Below are positions 52,207 through 61,674 of a DNA stretch of 64,000 nucleotides, piece by piece. The stretch's first letter is position 1, and each line of letters opens with the position of its first letter. The translations under genes and the position numbers were made by a program. Below the pieces are notes generated by a model, which saw only the letters and a list, made by a program, of their open reading frames with translations, was not told where the DNA came from and searched no databases. The stretch is taken from NCBI RefSeq assembly GCF_003347495.1, contig NZ_QCXY01000004.1:310001-374000 (forward strand), given 5' to 3'. This DNA comes from Pleomorphovibrio marinus. Its GTDB lineage: Bacteria > Bacteroidota > Bacteroidia > Cytophagales > Cyclobacteriaceae.

Positions 52207-53259
52207 TTAAATATACTTAAAAAAACGATTGATGTTTACTTCTTTTTGCAGTTCCCGATTTTTTAGGAGTAAATCGCTCATTTCTTTACTGAAATAGGGT
52301 GCAAGTGAAACTCCCTTGGCACCAAGACCATTAAAGATATAAACTTGATTGTGGTGCGGATGTTTACCCAAAAAGGGCTTTCTGTCACGGGTCGCAGGCC
52401 GTATGCCCACCTGATGTTTTAGAATCTTATCTACAGGCAAATTTATTAGATTTGCTAACTTTTCCAATAATTCCTTTTTCCCTTTTTCAGTTTCTCCAGC
52501 TTCCAGGTCTATCCTGTCATAAGTTGCCCCCAATTTTTTTGTCCCATCGGGTAGCTCTATCCTAAAGACACCTCTGTTGATGATGCAATTGGAGTCCAAC
52601 CCTTGCCGGATAGTGAGGATTTCCCCCCTTACCGGACTGAATGGAAGAAAGGAGAAAAACCTGCTGTTTTTGGCTTGATTTCCATTTGCATATACAATGG
52701 CCTTTGCTTCTACGTCTTTATAGGTAAGCCCTCCTTCAAAAAGGGTCAGCTTATCCTCTTCGTACAGCTCCTGCCTAAGTCTTCCTGCCTCTAATAACCA
52801 AATACCGTATTTATCCAATAGACTTCCTATATCCAGGTATCCCGAATGATTCAGCAAAATCCCTCCATAGGGGTCGTTTACCTCCTCAATCTTACTTTGG
52901 GTATGAATTTCGCCCAAATAATCTCTGTATTGAGGATCTGCACTTTTTCCCATCCATTCATTTTGGTCTTCTATGGACAAGAAAGGTCGGTAAATTGGTG
53001 TTGGGTAAAGAAACCTGCTCGTTAGCAATTTTTCCAGATGTGAATAAAACGGTTCAATCTCCTTAAAAAGTATATCTGCCTGCCAGGTCTTTACCATTTT
53101 TCTGCCGGTGATGGGATTATATAGCCCTGCCGCTACCCTGCTACTGGAATTTTCCCTAGGGGTATCAATCAACAGCACGGATTTTCCTTGGCTTATTAGT
53201 CTATAGGATAATACAGTCCCGGCCAATCCCTGACCTATGAGTAAAAAATCTACTTTCAT
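52207..53259 (-). CDS. FAD-dependent DAO-family oxidoreductase
   Basis: The ATG at 53259 gives a 350-aa protein starting MKVDFLLIGQGLAGTVLSYR, the Rossmann FAD motif. Other blocks are SSRVAAGLYNPITGRKMVKTW near 40-60, PVRGEILTIRQG near 215, and KHQVGIRPATRDRKPFLGKH near 285-305. It belongs to the D-amino-acid oxidase/glycine oxidase (ThiO-MnmC-like) group, which oxidises amines or amino acids. The substrate is unknown. The gene is divergent from the MBL-fold gene with a 55-base shared upstream region, and is followed after 29 bases by the large secreted protein gene. Confidence 0.85.
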   Translation of the reverse strand: MKVDFLLIGQGLAGTVLSYRLISQGKSVLLIDTPRENSSSRVAAGLYNPITGRKMVKTWQADILFKEIEPFYSHLEKLLTSRFLYPTPIYRPFLSIEDQNEWMGKSADPQYRDYLGEIHTQSKIEEVNDPYGGILLNHSGYLDIGSLLDKYGIWLLEAGRLRQELYEEDKLTLFEGGLTYKDVEAKAIVYANGNQAKNSRFFSFLPFSPVRGEILTIRQGLDSNCIINRGVFRIELPDGTKKLGATYDRIDLEAGETEKGKKELLEKLANLINLPVDKILKHQVGIRPATRDRKPFLGKHPHHNQVYIFNGLGAKGVSLAPYFSKEMSDLLLKNRELQKEVNINRFFKYI

Positions 53260-53314
53260 GCCCAAAATTAATTCTATTGTCGTTATTTTGATACATCATT
53301 CAACGATTTATGCT

Positions 53315-53965
53315 ATGCAGATTAAATCCTTTACTTTTAATCCTTTCATGGAAAACACCTATGTCCTTTATGATGAGACCAAAGAAGCCGTGATCATAGA
53401 CCCTGGCTGTCATGAAAAATCCGAAAAGGCGGCACTAATGGAGTTCATAAAGGAAAATAGACTTGTGCCGGTGAAATTGCTAAATACCCATTGCCACATT
53501 GACCATGTATTGGGAAACGCCTTCGTGAAAACCACATATGATATACCGTTATGGTTTCACCGGGATGAACTTCCTATTTTGGAATCCATACCTGCTTATG
53601 CAAGCAATTATGGCTTTGCCAATTACCAACCAAGTCAACCCGATCACTTTATTAGTGAAGGTGAAGTGATCAAATTTGGGAAAGTGGCTCTTAAAACCCT
53701 TTTTGTACCGGGTCATTCCCCTGGCCACTTGGTGTTTTATCATGAGCCCAGTAAGGTTTGTATTGCAGGTGACACCCTCTTCGATGGAAGTATAGGTAGA
53801 ACTGATTTGCCTGGAGGAGATCATGATACTCTTTTGCGTTACATTAAAAAAAACCTCTTTGAACTTCCGGATGAGGTAGAGGTGTATCCCGGACATGGGC
53901 CAAGTACACAGATTGGAAAAGAAAAAGACAGCAACCCCTTTGTGGGAAAATTGGCAAGATTTTGA
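53315..53965 (+). CDS. MBL-fold hydrolase (glyoxalase II-like)
   Basis: The ATG at 53315 gives MQIKSFTFNPFMENTYVLYD, the normal opening of small GloB-like proteins; an upstream frame start at 53237 would extend into the divergent gene. The 216-aa protein has THCHIDHVLGN (HxHxDH metal site) near 57-67, PGHSPGHLVFY near 134, AGDTLFDGSIGRTDLPGG near 151-168 and YPGHGPSTQIGKE near 195. It would hydrolyse a thioester such as S-lactoylglutathione or a related substrate. It overlaps the pssA start by four bases, so it is the first gene of the plus-strand run ending with M16. Confidence 0.88.
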   Translation: MQIKSFTFNPFMENTYVLYDETKEAVIIDPGCHEKSEKAALMEFIKENRLVPVKLLNTHCHIDHVLGNAFVKTTYDIPLWFHRDELPILESIPAYASNYGFANYQPSQPDHFISEGEVIKFGKVALKTLFVPGHSPGHLVFYHEPSKVCIAGDTLFDGSIGRTDLPGGDHDTLLRYIKKNLFELPDEVEVYPGHGPSTQIGKEKDSNPFVGKLARF

Positions 53966-54666
53966 ACATCAAAAGCCACATACCCAATGCCATTACCTGC
54001 CTCAACCTACTTGCAGGAATGATAGGCATTTACCTGGTGATTCAGGGAAAAATCCAATGGGCTGCTTATGTGGTCCTACTGGCTGCTTTATTCGATTTTT
54101 TGGATGGACTGGTGGCAAGGCTGCTTTCGGCTCATAGTGAAATTGGAAAACAACTGGATTCACTTGCAGATATGGTGACATTCGGGGTTTTACCGTCCTT
54201 TATGGTTTTTATGATGCTGAAAGAAATCAGCACATCCTCTTACACACCTTACATTGCCTTCCTTATTGGGACACAATCCGCATTACGCCTTGCGAAATTC
54301 AATGTGGACACCCGTCAGAGCGAAAGGTTTATAGGCCTTCCCACCCCGGCAAATGCACTTTTTTTTTGCACCTTGCCTCAGCTGATGCAAGCGGTTCCCT
54401 GGACCAAGCCCATTTTGCTTAATCCTGTGGTTTTCATGGTAATCACCCTTTTGTTCGCCTTTTTGCTTACTGCGGAAATACCGCTTATAGCTCTAAAATT
54501 TAAAAATTTTTCGCTGATGCAAAATATTTATAGGTACCTGGTGATGGTTTTAGGCCTTATTAGCGTTTTGATAGTTGGGATTGGAGGCATTCCCTTTGTG
54601 ATCCTTCTTTATATTTTATTTTCTCTGCTTGAAAACTGGCTAACACCGGGTGAATTTACGGGCTAA
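53962..54666 (+). CDS. pssA: CDP-diacylglycerol-serine O-phosphatidyltransferase, TTG start
   Basis: A 234-aa membrane enzyme with about seven helices that makes phosphatidylserine, the precursor of phosphatidylethanolamine. The CDP-alcohol phosphotransferase motif DG-x2-AR-x8-G-x3-D-x3-D is complete in FLDGLVARLL and HSEIGKQLDSLAD near 49-72. The start is a TTG at 53962 that overlaps the TGA stop of the upstream gene (TTGA); it gives NIKSHIPNAITCLNLLAG, matching the standard N-terminus of PssA, while the next ATG (residue 20) would delete the first helix. It is translationally coupled to both neighbours; porU starts 17 bases before its stop. Confidence 0.9.
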   Translation: MNIKSHIPNAITCLNLLAGMIGIYLVIQGKIQWAAYVVLLAALFDFLDGLVARLLSAHSEIGKQLDSLADMVTFGVLPSFMVFMMLKEISTSSYTPYIAFLIGTQSALRLAKFNVDTRQSERFIGLPTPANALFFCTLPQLMQAVPWTKPILLNPVVFMVITLLFAFLLTAEIPLIALKFKNFSLMQNIYRYLVMVLGLISVLIVGIGGIPFVILLYILFSLLENWLTPGEFTG

Positions 54667-57600
54667 CATACTTTGGACAGTGATTTTCTTTTGCTTAACG
54701 AAACATGGTTGGGCACAGGAATCCTACAAATTCCCCATTTTTAAGGAAGGGGTTTACAAAATTACTTCCCAACAAGCCGAAGATTGGGGCTTAGGAGCAC
54801 TGGAAAAACTGGCTATTTATGGCTACCCTGGAATGATACCGCAAACCTTGGACAGTTCCGCTTTCGGGGGAAGGCAGATTCCCTCCCTGCTCCAAGATGA
54901 GGTGCTCTATTTCTTTCTTACCGCCGCAGATCAAGTTCATTTAGAAGAGGATGGCCCTGTCTTTTGCCCACACCTGTATACCGATACCTTGTATTACGGA
55001 ATCAAAACAGGCCAAGAAAATGTCCTTAGACTGGAAAGCAACCAAGCTTCCCAAAATGCTTCTCCAGCGCAAACCTCCCAAGAAGCTGTTTGGTATGAAC
55101 TGCTCAGTCACAAAAAAGAAGAGGTAAACCTATTGAGCTCAGGCAGGAGCTGGTATGGGTATCGGATGCTGAATGGACAAAGTGCCACTATAGGGTTTGA
55201 AGGGCAGGGTGATCCCGATTACCCAATGTATCTTCAAGCCACCCTACTATCTCAGTCCCTTTCTGAAGCCACCTTCTCTATAAATATCAATGGGGACAAT
55301 TGGAAGTCCCTTGCCATAGCCCCTATCCCAAATACCACCTATGGCATAAAAGGAAGGGAGGGAAGGATAGGAGGTTATCCTCCTTCAGTGACAACAGGCT
55401 CCATTTCCCTTCAAGTAGGCTTAAGCACCTCAGACAGAAATGGAATGGGATACCTTAAGCATTTGCTGGTGGGGTTGCCACGAAAACTATCTGATGCCAC
55501 CTATGGCACTTATTATCGTTGGAAAACAGAAAAACTCTCCTACCTACCACAGGGTATTGGTTTAGAGATTTGGGATGTAAGTGATTTTTTTTCACCCCAA
55601 GTAGTAAAAGAAGGTGTTATTCCCAAGGAGGTCAAAAAAGTTGCAATGTTCAGTGAGCCCGCAACACCTGCCATTCCCAGACCCACTTCCATAGACCAGG
55701 CGCTAGCACAAAATTCTTCCCAGGTTTCCTTGTTGATCATCGCTCCTCCACTTTTAAAGAATCAAGCCCAGCGGCTCGCCAATCACAAAACTGGAAAAGG
55801 CCTGCCAACCCAGGTAGTGGAAGTGCAGCAAATCTATGACGCATACGCCAATGGCAACCCGGATATCAGTGCCATTCGAAACTTTATTGCAGACCATCAT
55901 CATCAATATGGCACCCTGAAAAACGTCCTGTTTTTTGGAAAAGGTACCTTTGATTATAAAGGAAAGTTGGGAGGACGACCCAATTTGGTGCCTACCTATA
56001 CCTCACGTTCCAGTCTAAACCCTTTGACCACCTATAGTTCGGATGATTATTTTGGCTTTGTCGAATATGGACAGGGAGAATGGGGAGAAAATACCGAAGG
56101 AGACCTGAAATTGTCCATAGGGGTAGGGAGAATCCCCGCCACCACTGTGGCAGAAGCACGAGAGATAGTGAATAAGATCATTGCCTACGAAAACCCCAGC
56201 CTTACCAAAGGGGATTGGAAAAGAAAGGTCATGCTGATTGCGGATGACGGGGACAACAACATCCATTTAAGGGATGCGGAGAGCCATGCAAGCTACCTAT
56301 CCGAAAACCATCCGGAGTTTGTGTTGGAAAAAGTGTACCTGGACAGGTTCGAGCAGGTAAATGTAGGCAATGCGCAACGCTCGCCACAAGCCCAAGAGTC
56401 CATTCTCGAATGGGTGAAAGAGGGAGGGGCACTTATTAACTTCATTGGGCATGGCAATGAGACTACCTTGACGGCAGAAGAGATCATTACTGCGGCAGAT
56501 ATCAAAGATTGGCCCGAAAACGTGAAATTACCCATCTTCGTAACGGCCACCTGTGAATTTGGAAGGCATGACAGTCCCTTTATCCGCTCAGGTGCAGAAG
56601 ACTTGCTTTTTGCCTCTGGAAAAGGAGCAATAGGCCTGCTCACCACAGGAAGGCCAGTGTTCAGTAGTATCAATTTTTCTTTAAACAAGGCATTTATTGA
56701 GGCGGTCTTTACAAAGGCAGAAGGGGAATACCTTAGCTTGGGGGAGATTTTCATGCTTACCAAAAACAACAGCCTAAATGGGCCCCTCAACCGGAACTTT
56801 TCCTTATTGGGGGATCCATCACTTAGGATACCTCTTCCCTCTTACCAGGCCCAGCCGAAAGAATTGCAGGACGTCCAAATGGAACTTAAGGTGGACACCC
56901 TGAAAGCCATGCAGCGCATAAGAGTGGAGGGTCGCATCCTGGATCCCTTGACAGGTGCCTTGATAGACAATTTTGAGGGAAAATATGAATTGAGCATTGC
57001 GGATAAGCCCATACAGCTGGAGACGTTAGGGGATGAAAGTCCCGTAACCACCTTTTCAGAGCCCAATGTGTACCTTTTCAGGGGTAAAGGAAGTGTAAAA
57101 AACGGGCAGTTTACTTCTGAGTTGCTAATGCCAAAACAAATCCAATTTCAACACGAAAAAGGGGTAGTCCGTATTTTTGCGAAAGAGAGTACGGGAAACA
57201 GGGAGGCAATGGGAGCGGAACGGCTGCTGATTGGTGGCACCTATGCCCACCCAGAAGTGGATCAAAAAGGCCCGCAAATCTCCGTGTTTGTGCAGGACAG
57301 TAGCCGCAATGAATTCACCACCTCTTCTAGGCAGGTAAGGTTAATCCTTGGTTTTGAAGATAAGGCAGGGATAAATATCTCCACCCTTAACCTCGCCCAG
57401 CAACTCACCCTAACCTTAAATGAGGATTCTCCGAAATATTTCGGCAACTACTTTTATGCTTTGGAGGGTGGAAATAAGGTAGGGATTGCAGACTTCGAAC
57501 TTAGGGGTTTGGAAGAAGGTATCAACGAAGTAAGGGTACAAGCATTTGACAATCTAGGGAACCGTTCCGAAAAAAGATTCCAAATTGAGGTGAGAGGCAG

Positions 57601-57916
57601 TGACAAAATTATACTGGAATCCTTTACAGCTTACCCAAACCCCGCATCCGAAAAAATCCGCTTTAAATGGTGGCACAACAGGGCAGGTGAGAATTTAGTT
57701 GCGAATTTACGCATATTTTCTGTTAGCGGTCATGAAATATTTTCAATGGTCAGGCGTTTTCCTAACGCTACGGCTCAACTTGATGGGTTGGAGTGGTTTT
57801 TTTTGCATAACAAAACAAATTATCCGATAAAAGGGACTTATCTTTACAGGGTGGAATTGCAATCTGAAGCTGACGGCAGTGTTGCCCAAAAAGGTGGTAA
57901 AATTATTATTCAATGA
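54650..57916 (+). CDS. porU: Type IX secretion sortase PorU
   Basis: A 1088-aa C25 (gingipain-like) peptidase that cleaves the C-terminal signal of type IX substrates and attaches them to the cell-surface lipid. The GTG start at 54650 lies inside pssA (17-base overlap) and yields a signal peptide (LWTVIFFCLTKHGWAQ). Catalytic His601 is in NFIGHGNET and Cys635 in VTATCEFGRHD. Before these lie the N-terminal barrel-like domains and the Gly-rich GKGTFDYKGKLGGRP segment; at the end is a carboxy-terminal domain with SFTAYPNPASEKIRF. It overlaps porV by four bases (ATGA), showing coupled translation. Length is normal for PorU. Confidence 0.93.
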   Translation: MNLRANILWTVIFFCLTKHGWAQESYKFPIFKEGVYKITSQQAEDWGLGALEKLAIYGYPGMIPQTLDSSAFGGRQIPSLLQDEVLYFFLTAADQVHLEEDGPVFCPHLYTDTLYYGIKTGQENVLRLESNQASQNASPAQTSQEAVWYELLSHKKEEVNLLSSGRSWYGYRMLNGQSATIGFEGQGDPDYPMYLQATLLSQSLSEATFSININGDNWKSLAIAPIPNTTYGIKGREGRIGGYPPSVTTGSISLQVGLSTSDRNGMGYLKHLLVGLPRKLSDATYGTYYRWKTEKLSYLPQGIGLEIWDVSDFFSPQVVKEGVIPKEVKKVAMFSEPATPAIPRPTSIDQALAQNSSQVSLLIIAPPLLKNQAQRLANHKTGKGLPTQVVEVQQIYDAYANGNPDISAIRNFIADHHHQYGTLKNVLFFGKGTFDYKGKLGGRPNLVPTYTSRSSLNPLTTYSSDDYFGFVEYGQGEWGENTEGDLKLSIGVGRIPATTVAEAREIVNKIIAYENPSLTKGDWKRKVMLIADDGDNNIHLRDAESHASYLSENHPEFVLEKVYLDRFEQVNVGNAQRSPQAQESILEWVKEGGALINFIGHGNETTLTAEEIITAADIKDWPENVKLPIFVTATCEFGRHDSPFIRSGAEDLLFASGKGAIGLLTTGRPVFSSINFSLNKAFIEAVFTKAEGEYLSLGEIFMLTKNNSLNGPLNRNFSLLGDPSLRIPLPSYQAQPKELQDVQMELKVDTLKAMQRIRVEGRILDPLTGALIDNFEGKYELSIADKPIQLETLGDESPVTTFSEPNVYLFRGKGSVKNGQFTSELLMPKQIQFQHEKGVVRIFAKESTGNREAMGAERLLIGGTYAHPEVDQKGPQISVFVQDSSRNEFTTSSRQVRLILGFEDKAGINISTLNLAQQLTLTLNEDSPKYFGNYFYALEGGNKVGIADFELRGLEEGINEVRVQAFDNLGNRSEKRFQIEVRGSDKIILESFTAYPNPASEKIRFKWWHNRAGENLVANLRIFSVSGHEIFSMVRRFPNATAQLDGLEWFFLHNKTNYPIKGTYLYRVELQSEADGSVAQKGGKIIIQ

Positions 57917-59130
57917 ACGCACCAAGATTTATTATTGACAAATTTATTTTTTCAGGTATCCTATACCTGTTTACTTTTCAGCTTATGGCTCAAAATTCAG
58001 TAACCTTATCCAGGCAAGACCCCAACCGTAGGGTTATTACCACCGCGGTGCCCTTTTTGAATTTTGCCCCGGATAGCAGGCATTCGGCCATGGGCGACGT
58101 GGGAGTAGCCACCTCCGCAGATGCCAATTCCGCGCATTGGAATGCAGGTAAACTGGCCTTTGTAGAAGATGACATTGGATTTTCGGTTTCTTATTCTCCT
58201 TGGTTGGGAAGGTTAGTGCCTGACATGTCCCTGAATTATCTTACCGGATATAAACGCATTGACAATGTCTCCACCTTTGGAATAGACTTGAGGTATTTCG
58301 ATATGGGCTCCATACAGCTTACCGACCAATGGGGAAACGAACTCGGGGATTTCAACCCCAGGGATATAGCCATTGGAGGCACCTATGCTCGTAAGCTATC
58401 CGACAACTTGTCCTTGGGCATATCTGCTCGTTTTATCCATTCCAACCTATCGGGTAATATCTCTTCAGCTGGAGGAAATGAAAGTAGGCCCGGAGTAAGT
58501 GTGGGTACAGATGTAGGCATTTATTATAATACGGAGGTTTTGGTATCTGGCAGAGAGTCTTTGTGGTCCTGGGGAGCAAATATTTCCAATATAGGCCCCA
58601 AGATTACCTACAACAGTGCAGATGACTTGGATTACCTTCCAACAAATTTCAGGATCGGTACTGCACTGAAAATCCCAATGGATGATTATAACAATATCAC
58701 TTTTGCCTTAGACTTTAACAAATTGATGGTTCCTACCCCTCCCATTTATGAGGAAAATGAAAATGGACAAATAGTAACGGATGGGGATGGTAACCCCATA
58801 ATTGCTCCCAATGGCGGTAGGGACCCAAATAGACCCTTGCTAAGTGGGATGTTCGGTTCATTTGTTGATGCCCCTGGAGGTATCAGGGAGGAATTTCAGG
58901 AAGTAATGGTCTCTTTTGGGGTGGAGTATGACTACGATGATAAATTTGCAGTAAGAACAGGGTACTTTTACGAAAACCCCAGAAAAGGGGGAAGGCGCTA
59001 TTTTACTATGGGAGTGGGCTTTAAGTGGCAGCGACTTGGTTTTGACTTTTCCTATTTAGTTCCCCAAATGCAAAACCATCCCTTGGCAGAAACCTTGAGG
59101 TTTTCACTCGCATATAATGTACAGAGATAA
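57913..59130 (+). CDS. porV: Type IX secretion outer-membrane shuttle protein PorV
   Basis: A 405-aa outer-membrane FadL-type barrel with a signal peptide (residues 1-26). Typical PorV features are AVPFLNFAPDSRHSAMGDVGVATSADANSAHWN near 42-70 and the run of YFDMGSIQLTDQWGNELGDFNPRD near 125. Many alternating strands follow to the end (YNVQR). PorV carries folded substrates from the translocon to PorU. The gene starts within the porU stop (ATGA) and its own stop shares one base with the M16 gene start, so the three form a tightly coupled unit. Confidence 0.93.
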   Translation: MNAPRFIIDKFIFSGILYLFTFQLMAQNSVTLSRQDPNRRVITTAVPFLNFAPDSRHSAMGDVGVATSADANSAHWNAGKLAFVEDDIGFSVSYSPWLGRLVPDMSLNYLTGYKRIDNVSTFGIDLRYFDMGSIQLTDQWGNELGDFNPRDIAIGGTYARKLSDNLSLGISARFIHSNLSGNISSAGGNESRPGVSVGTDVGIYYNTEVLVSGRESLWSWGANISNIGPKITYNSADDLDYLPTNFRIGTALKIPMDDYNNITFALDFNKLMVPTPPIYEENENGQIVTDGDGNPIIAPNGGRDPNRPLLSGMFGSFVDAPGGIREEFQEVMVSFGVEYDYDDKFAVRTGYFYENPRKGGRRYFTMGVGFKWQRLGFDFSYLVPQMQNHPLAETLRFSLAYNVQR

Positions 59131-60401
59131 TGCTTGACCGTTCGATAGGCCCTGAGCTAAAGGTTCCAGATCCGATATCTCTGAAAGCACCCATAAAGCG
59201 GACACTAAAAACTGGTGTCCCTTTGTATTTTATACCCACTCCCGGTATAAAAGCCATTAAGTGTGAGGTAATCATGCCCCTACACAATTCCAGTTATGTA
59301 GCTGAAGATGCACTGGTTCCATTCTTTACCCTAAACATGCTCCTGGAAGGAATTAAAGGAATGAACTCTTCAGAATTGGATGATTTTTTTGATTATTACG
59401 CCTCAGAAGTAGAGGTTCATGTGGGCCATGACCGACAGGGACTTTCCCTTCTCTCCACCAAGAAACGGTTTGACAATGTCCTACCGGTATTTCGCGCCTT
59501 GTTTACAGAGGCAACTTTACCACCGAAAGAACTTAAAAAACGAAAATCTCAAAAGAAACTTGGCATTGCCCTGCAAAGGGAACAGGCATCTGGCAGGGCA
59601 AACCAACTGATCCGGCAAGCACTTTTTGGGGAGAACCATCCTTTTGGCTATACGGCTACTGAAGCACACGTGGACGGCATCAGCGCTGACAAAATCAGGG
59701 CTTACTATCAAGATCATTTCCGCATCCTTCCCGAAATATTTGTCACCGGGGACCTTGAAGAGGAGGAATTGCAAACTCTAGAAAAGACTTTTGAGGACCT
59801 TCCCTTTAGAGACAACTATCAACGGGCTGGCGAAATAAACCCTTTTCCGGGTAAAAGGATGATAGAACCCAGGCCCCAGGCCATGCAGGAAAGCATGCGA
59901 TTGGGGGTTTTGGCCCTTCCCAAATCGCATCCCGATTATTTTCCGCTTTGGGTTTTTAATACCACCTATGGAGGGTACTTTGGGAGCCGGATCATCAAGA
60001 ACATCCGGGAAGATAAAGGATATACCTATGGAATCTATAGTTTTCTAAGCAGTATTTCCAAAAACGATTACTGGATGGTAATGGCAGATGTGAAAAAAGG
60101 GCATGCTGAAGAGGTAATAGCAGAATGCTATAAGGAACTGAAAATACTTGCAAATACCCCCTTATATGGAGAAGAATTGGAAACCTTAAGGAACTATATG
60201 ACTGGAAGTTTCTTGTCTGAATTTAGTTCAGCTTTTGATCTTATGGGGAAATTCAAGAGGGTACACCATCAAGGGTTAGATTTTGACTTTTATAATAAGC
60301 AACTTCAGTATATAAAGACCTTTGACCCTGAGGAGGTAAGTACGGTAGGAGGAAAATACTTACAGGAAAACCGCATCAAAGAAGTTATCGTCGGAAGTTA
60401 A
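59130..60401 (+). CDS. M16 peptidase-like protein, catalytically dead
   Basis: A 423-aa protein with the full two-domain M16 (insulinase/mitochondrial processing peptidase) fold: VPLYFIPTPGIKAIKCEVIMP near 31-50 and QEQASGRANQLIRQALFGENHPFGYTATEAHVDG near 150-180. The zinc motif HxxEH is lost: the aligned positions read FFTLN in LVPFFTLNMLLEG (about 65-69). Without the His and Glu it cannot cut, so it may bind peptides or act as a partner of an active M16 enzyme elsewhere. It has no signal peptide. It starts one base before the porV stop ends, coupling it to the type IX genes. Its 3' end overlaps the convergent glycosyltransferase gene by 17 bases. Confidence 0.85.
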   Translation: MLDRSIGPELKVPDPISLKAPIKRTLKTGVPLYFIPTPGIKAIKCEVIMPLHNSSYVAEDALVPFFTLNMLLEGIKGMNSSELDDFFDYYASEVEVHVGHDRQGLSLLSTKKRFDNVLPVFRALFTEATLPPKELKKRKSQKKLGIALQREQASGRANQLIRQALFGENHPFGYTATEAHVDGISADKIRAYYQDHFRILPEIFVTGDLEEEELQTLEKTFEDLPFRDNYQRAGEINPFPGKRMIEPRPQAMQESMRLGVLALPKSHPDYFPLWVFNTTYGGYFGSRIIKNIREDKGYTYGIYSFLSSISKNDYWMVMADVKKGHAEEVIAECYKELKILANTPLYGEELETLRNYMTGSFLSEFSSAFDLMGKFKRVHHQGLDFDFYNKQLQYIKTFDPEEVSTVGGKYLQENRIKEVIVGS

Positions 60402-61347
60402 GGGAATTCCATTTTCTGTAAAAAAAGGAGAGGTCCACCTTGGATGCCTGCCAAAATAGGTAAAACCAGTATCGTAAGTTGTTGGCATTTAGCTCCCTTG
60501 CCAATTCAAGTAGTTTCCCGGCAGTTTCAAAATTTGCTGAAGCCAGTGCATGTTTGGATTCATGCATCACCCTTTCCAGCAATGCCTTTTGCTCTTTGGC
60601 ACTTCGGTTTATCAATTGTATTTTTCTACATACCATGTAGGTGGAAGGCAACATGACAGAATGCCTGGCTTGGTACTGTGTGGAAGAGTAGGATTGCGGA
60701 AGTATGCGTTTTTCCACCCCTACCCAATCCCCATAAACAAATCGGTGGCTTCTTGCCATGCGCACCATTACATCAAAATCCTCATAACTAAGGCTCTCAT
60801 CATAGCCGCCCATCTTTTTCAGGGCCATAGACCTGAATACCAATGTCGCGGAACACAGTGCATATCTTCTGACCAAGATTTCATACATATCCCCTTGTGG
60901 AACGGCTTCAAGTGCTTTTCCATCCTCCCCCACCTTATAAAAATACTTTTGATCACCATTTGTCCCTTTCAACAGGGCATTGCAAAAATAAGCTCCAGAA
61001 TGGGACTTCTCCAAGGCATGTACCGCTTTCGTTATGTGCTCTTGCAGCAGAATATCATCGGCGGCCAAGTCAACTACATATTTTCCGGTACTGCTGAAGA
61101 GGGCCTTATTGAAAGAGGAACAATATCCCAGTGGTTCCTCATGAAAAAACACATGTAATGGTTTAACATAGTCATGCAGCCAAAGCCAATTCTGGATTAC
61201 TTCCCTGGAATTGTCAGAACTGGCATTATCGATGATGATTAACTCCAAAGGCGAATAGCATTGATTCACCACACTATTCAGGGAGTCAAACACGTAATCG
61301 GCGTGATTATAACAAGTGCAAATAACAGTTACTAAAGGGTTGTCCAT
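60385..61347 (-). CDS. Glycosyltransferase family 2
   Basis: The ATG at 61347 gives MDNPLVTVICTCYNHADYVF, the canonical first strand of GT2; a start at 61380 would add 11 residues. The 320-aa enzyme has IDNASSDNSREVI near 40 (UDP-binding region), YVVDLAADDILLQEH near 90-104 (DxD-like ADD site) and SLSYEDFDVMVRMA near 190, where the acidic residues fit the catalytic base. It would transfer a sugar from a nucleotide donor to a surface glycan. It stands alone between convergent M16 and divergent YigZ genes, with no other glycan genes nearby, so the acceptor is unknown. Confidence 0.87.
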   Translation of the reverse strand: MDNPLVTVICTCYNHADYVFDSLNSVVNQCYSPLELIIIDNASSDNSREVIQNWLWLHDYVKPLHVFFHEEPLGYCSSFNKALFSSTGKYVVDLAADDILLQEHITKAVHALEKSHSGAYFCNALLKGTNGDQKYFYKVGEDGKALEAVPQGDMYEILVRRYALCSATLVFRSMALKKMGGYDESLSYEDFDVMVRMARSHRFVYGDWVGVEKRILPQSYSSTQYQARHSVMLPSTYMVCRKIQLINRSAKEQKALLERVMHESKHALASANFETAGKLLELARELNANNLRYWFYLFWQASKVDLSFFYRKWNSLNFRR

Positions 61348-61481
61348 GAGAAAAACAGATTTTCTATTTACCACTTTCACTTGTAGATTTACAAAAAAAA
61401 GCCATATTCATCAGTTTAGTAAAATTAATTTCCTGACTTTCGAAAAGGAAAAAGAAATGGCACAAATGCCCTTATCCTAAA

Positions 61482-61534
61482 ATGATGAAGTCAAGCATGA
61501 CGAAAACGTCACGCAGCTTTTTGATTTTCATCAT
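61482..61534. repeat. Imperfect inverted repeat with inner stem in the intergenic gap
   Basis: ATGATGAA (61482-61489) pairs with TTCATCAT (61527-61534), TCAA (61491-61494) with TTGA (61521-61524), and TGACG (61498-61502) with CGTCA (61507-61511) around an AAAA loop. The whole can fold into one long hairpin with bulges. It lies in the 327-base gap between the divergent glycosyltransferase (start 61347) and YigZ (start 61675) genes. Nothing else is recognisable in the gap. It could be a small repeat element or a structured leader of either gene. Confidence 0.5.
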
Positions 61535-61674
61535 GTGGGATTCCCCGAATCCTGGTAATTAAGGGGAATGGGGGAAGGCCGGGACAAGTTAGGGCCTTTG
61601 AAAATCGATATATAATCCTATAGAATTCCTCTTGAAAGGGATAAGTGTCTTTTTCAAGAATAAAATTAAGCAAA

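Noticed and set aside
53263-53270. A TAATTTTG -7-like box on the minus strand upstream of the DAO-type gene.
   Set aside because: It lies only four bases from the chosen ATG, so transcription would begin inside the start codon. A chance match is more likely than a leaderless transcript.
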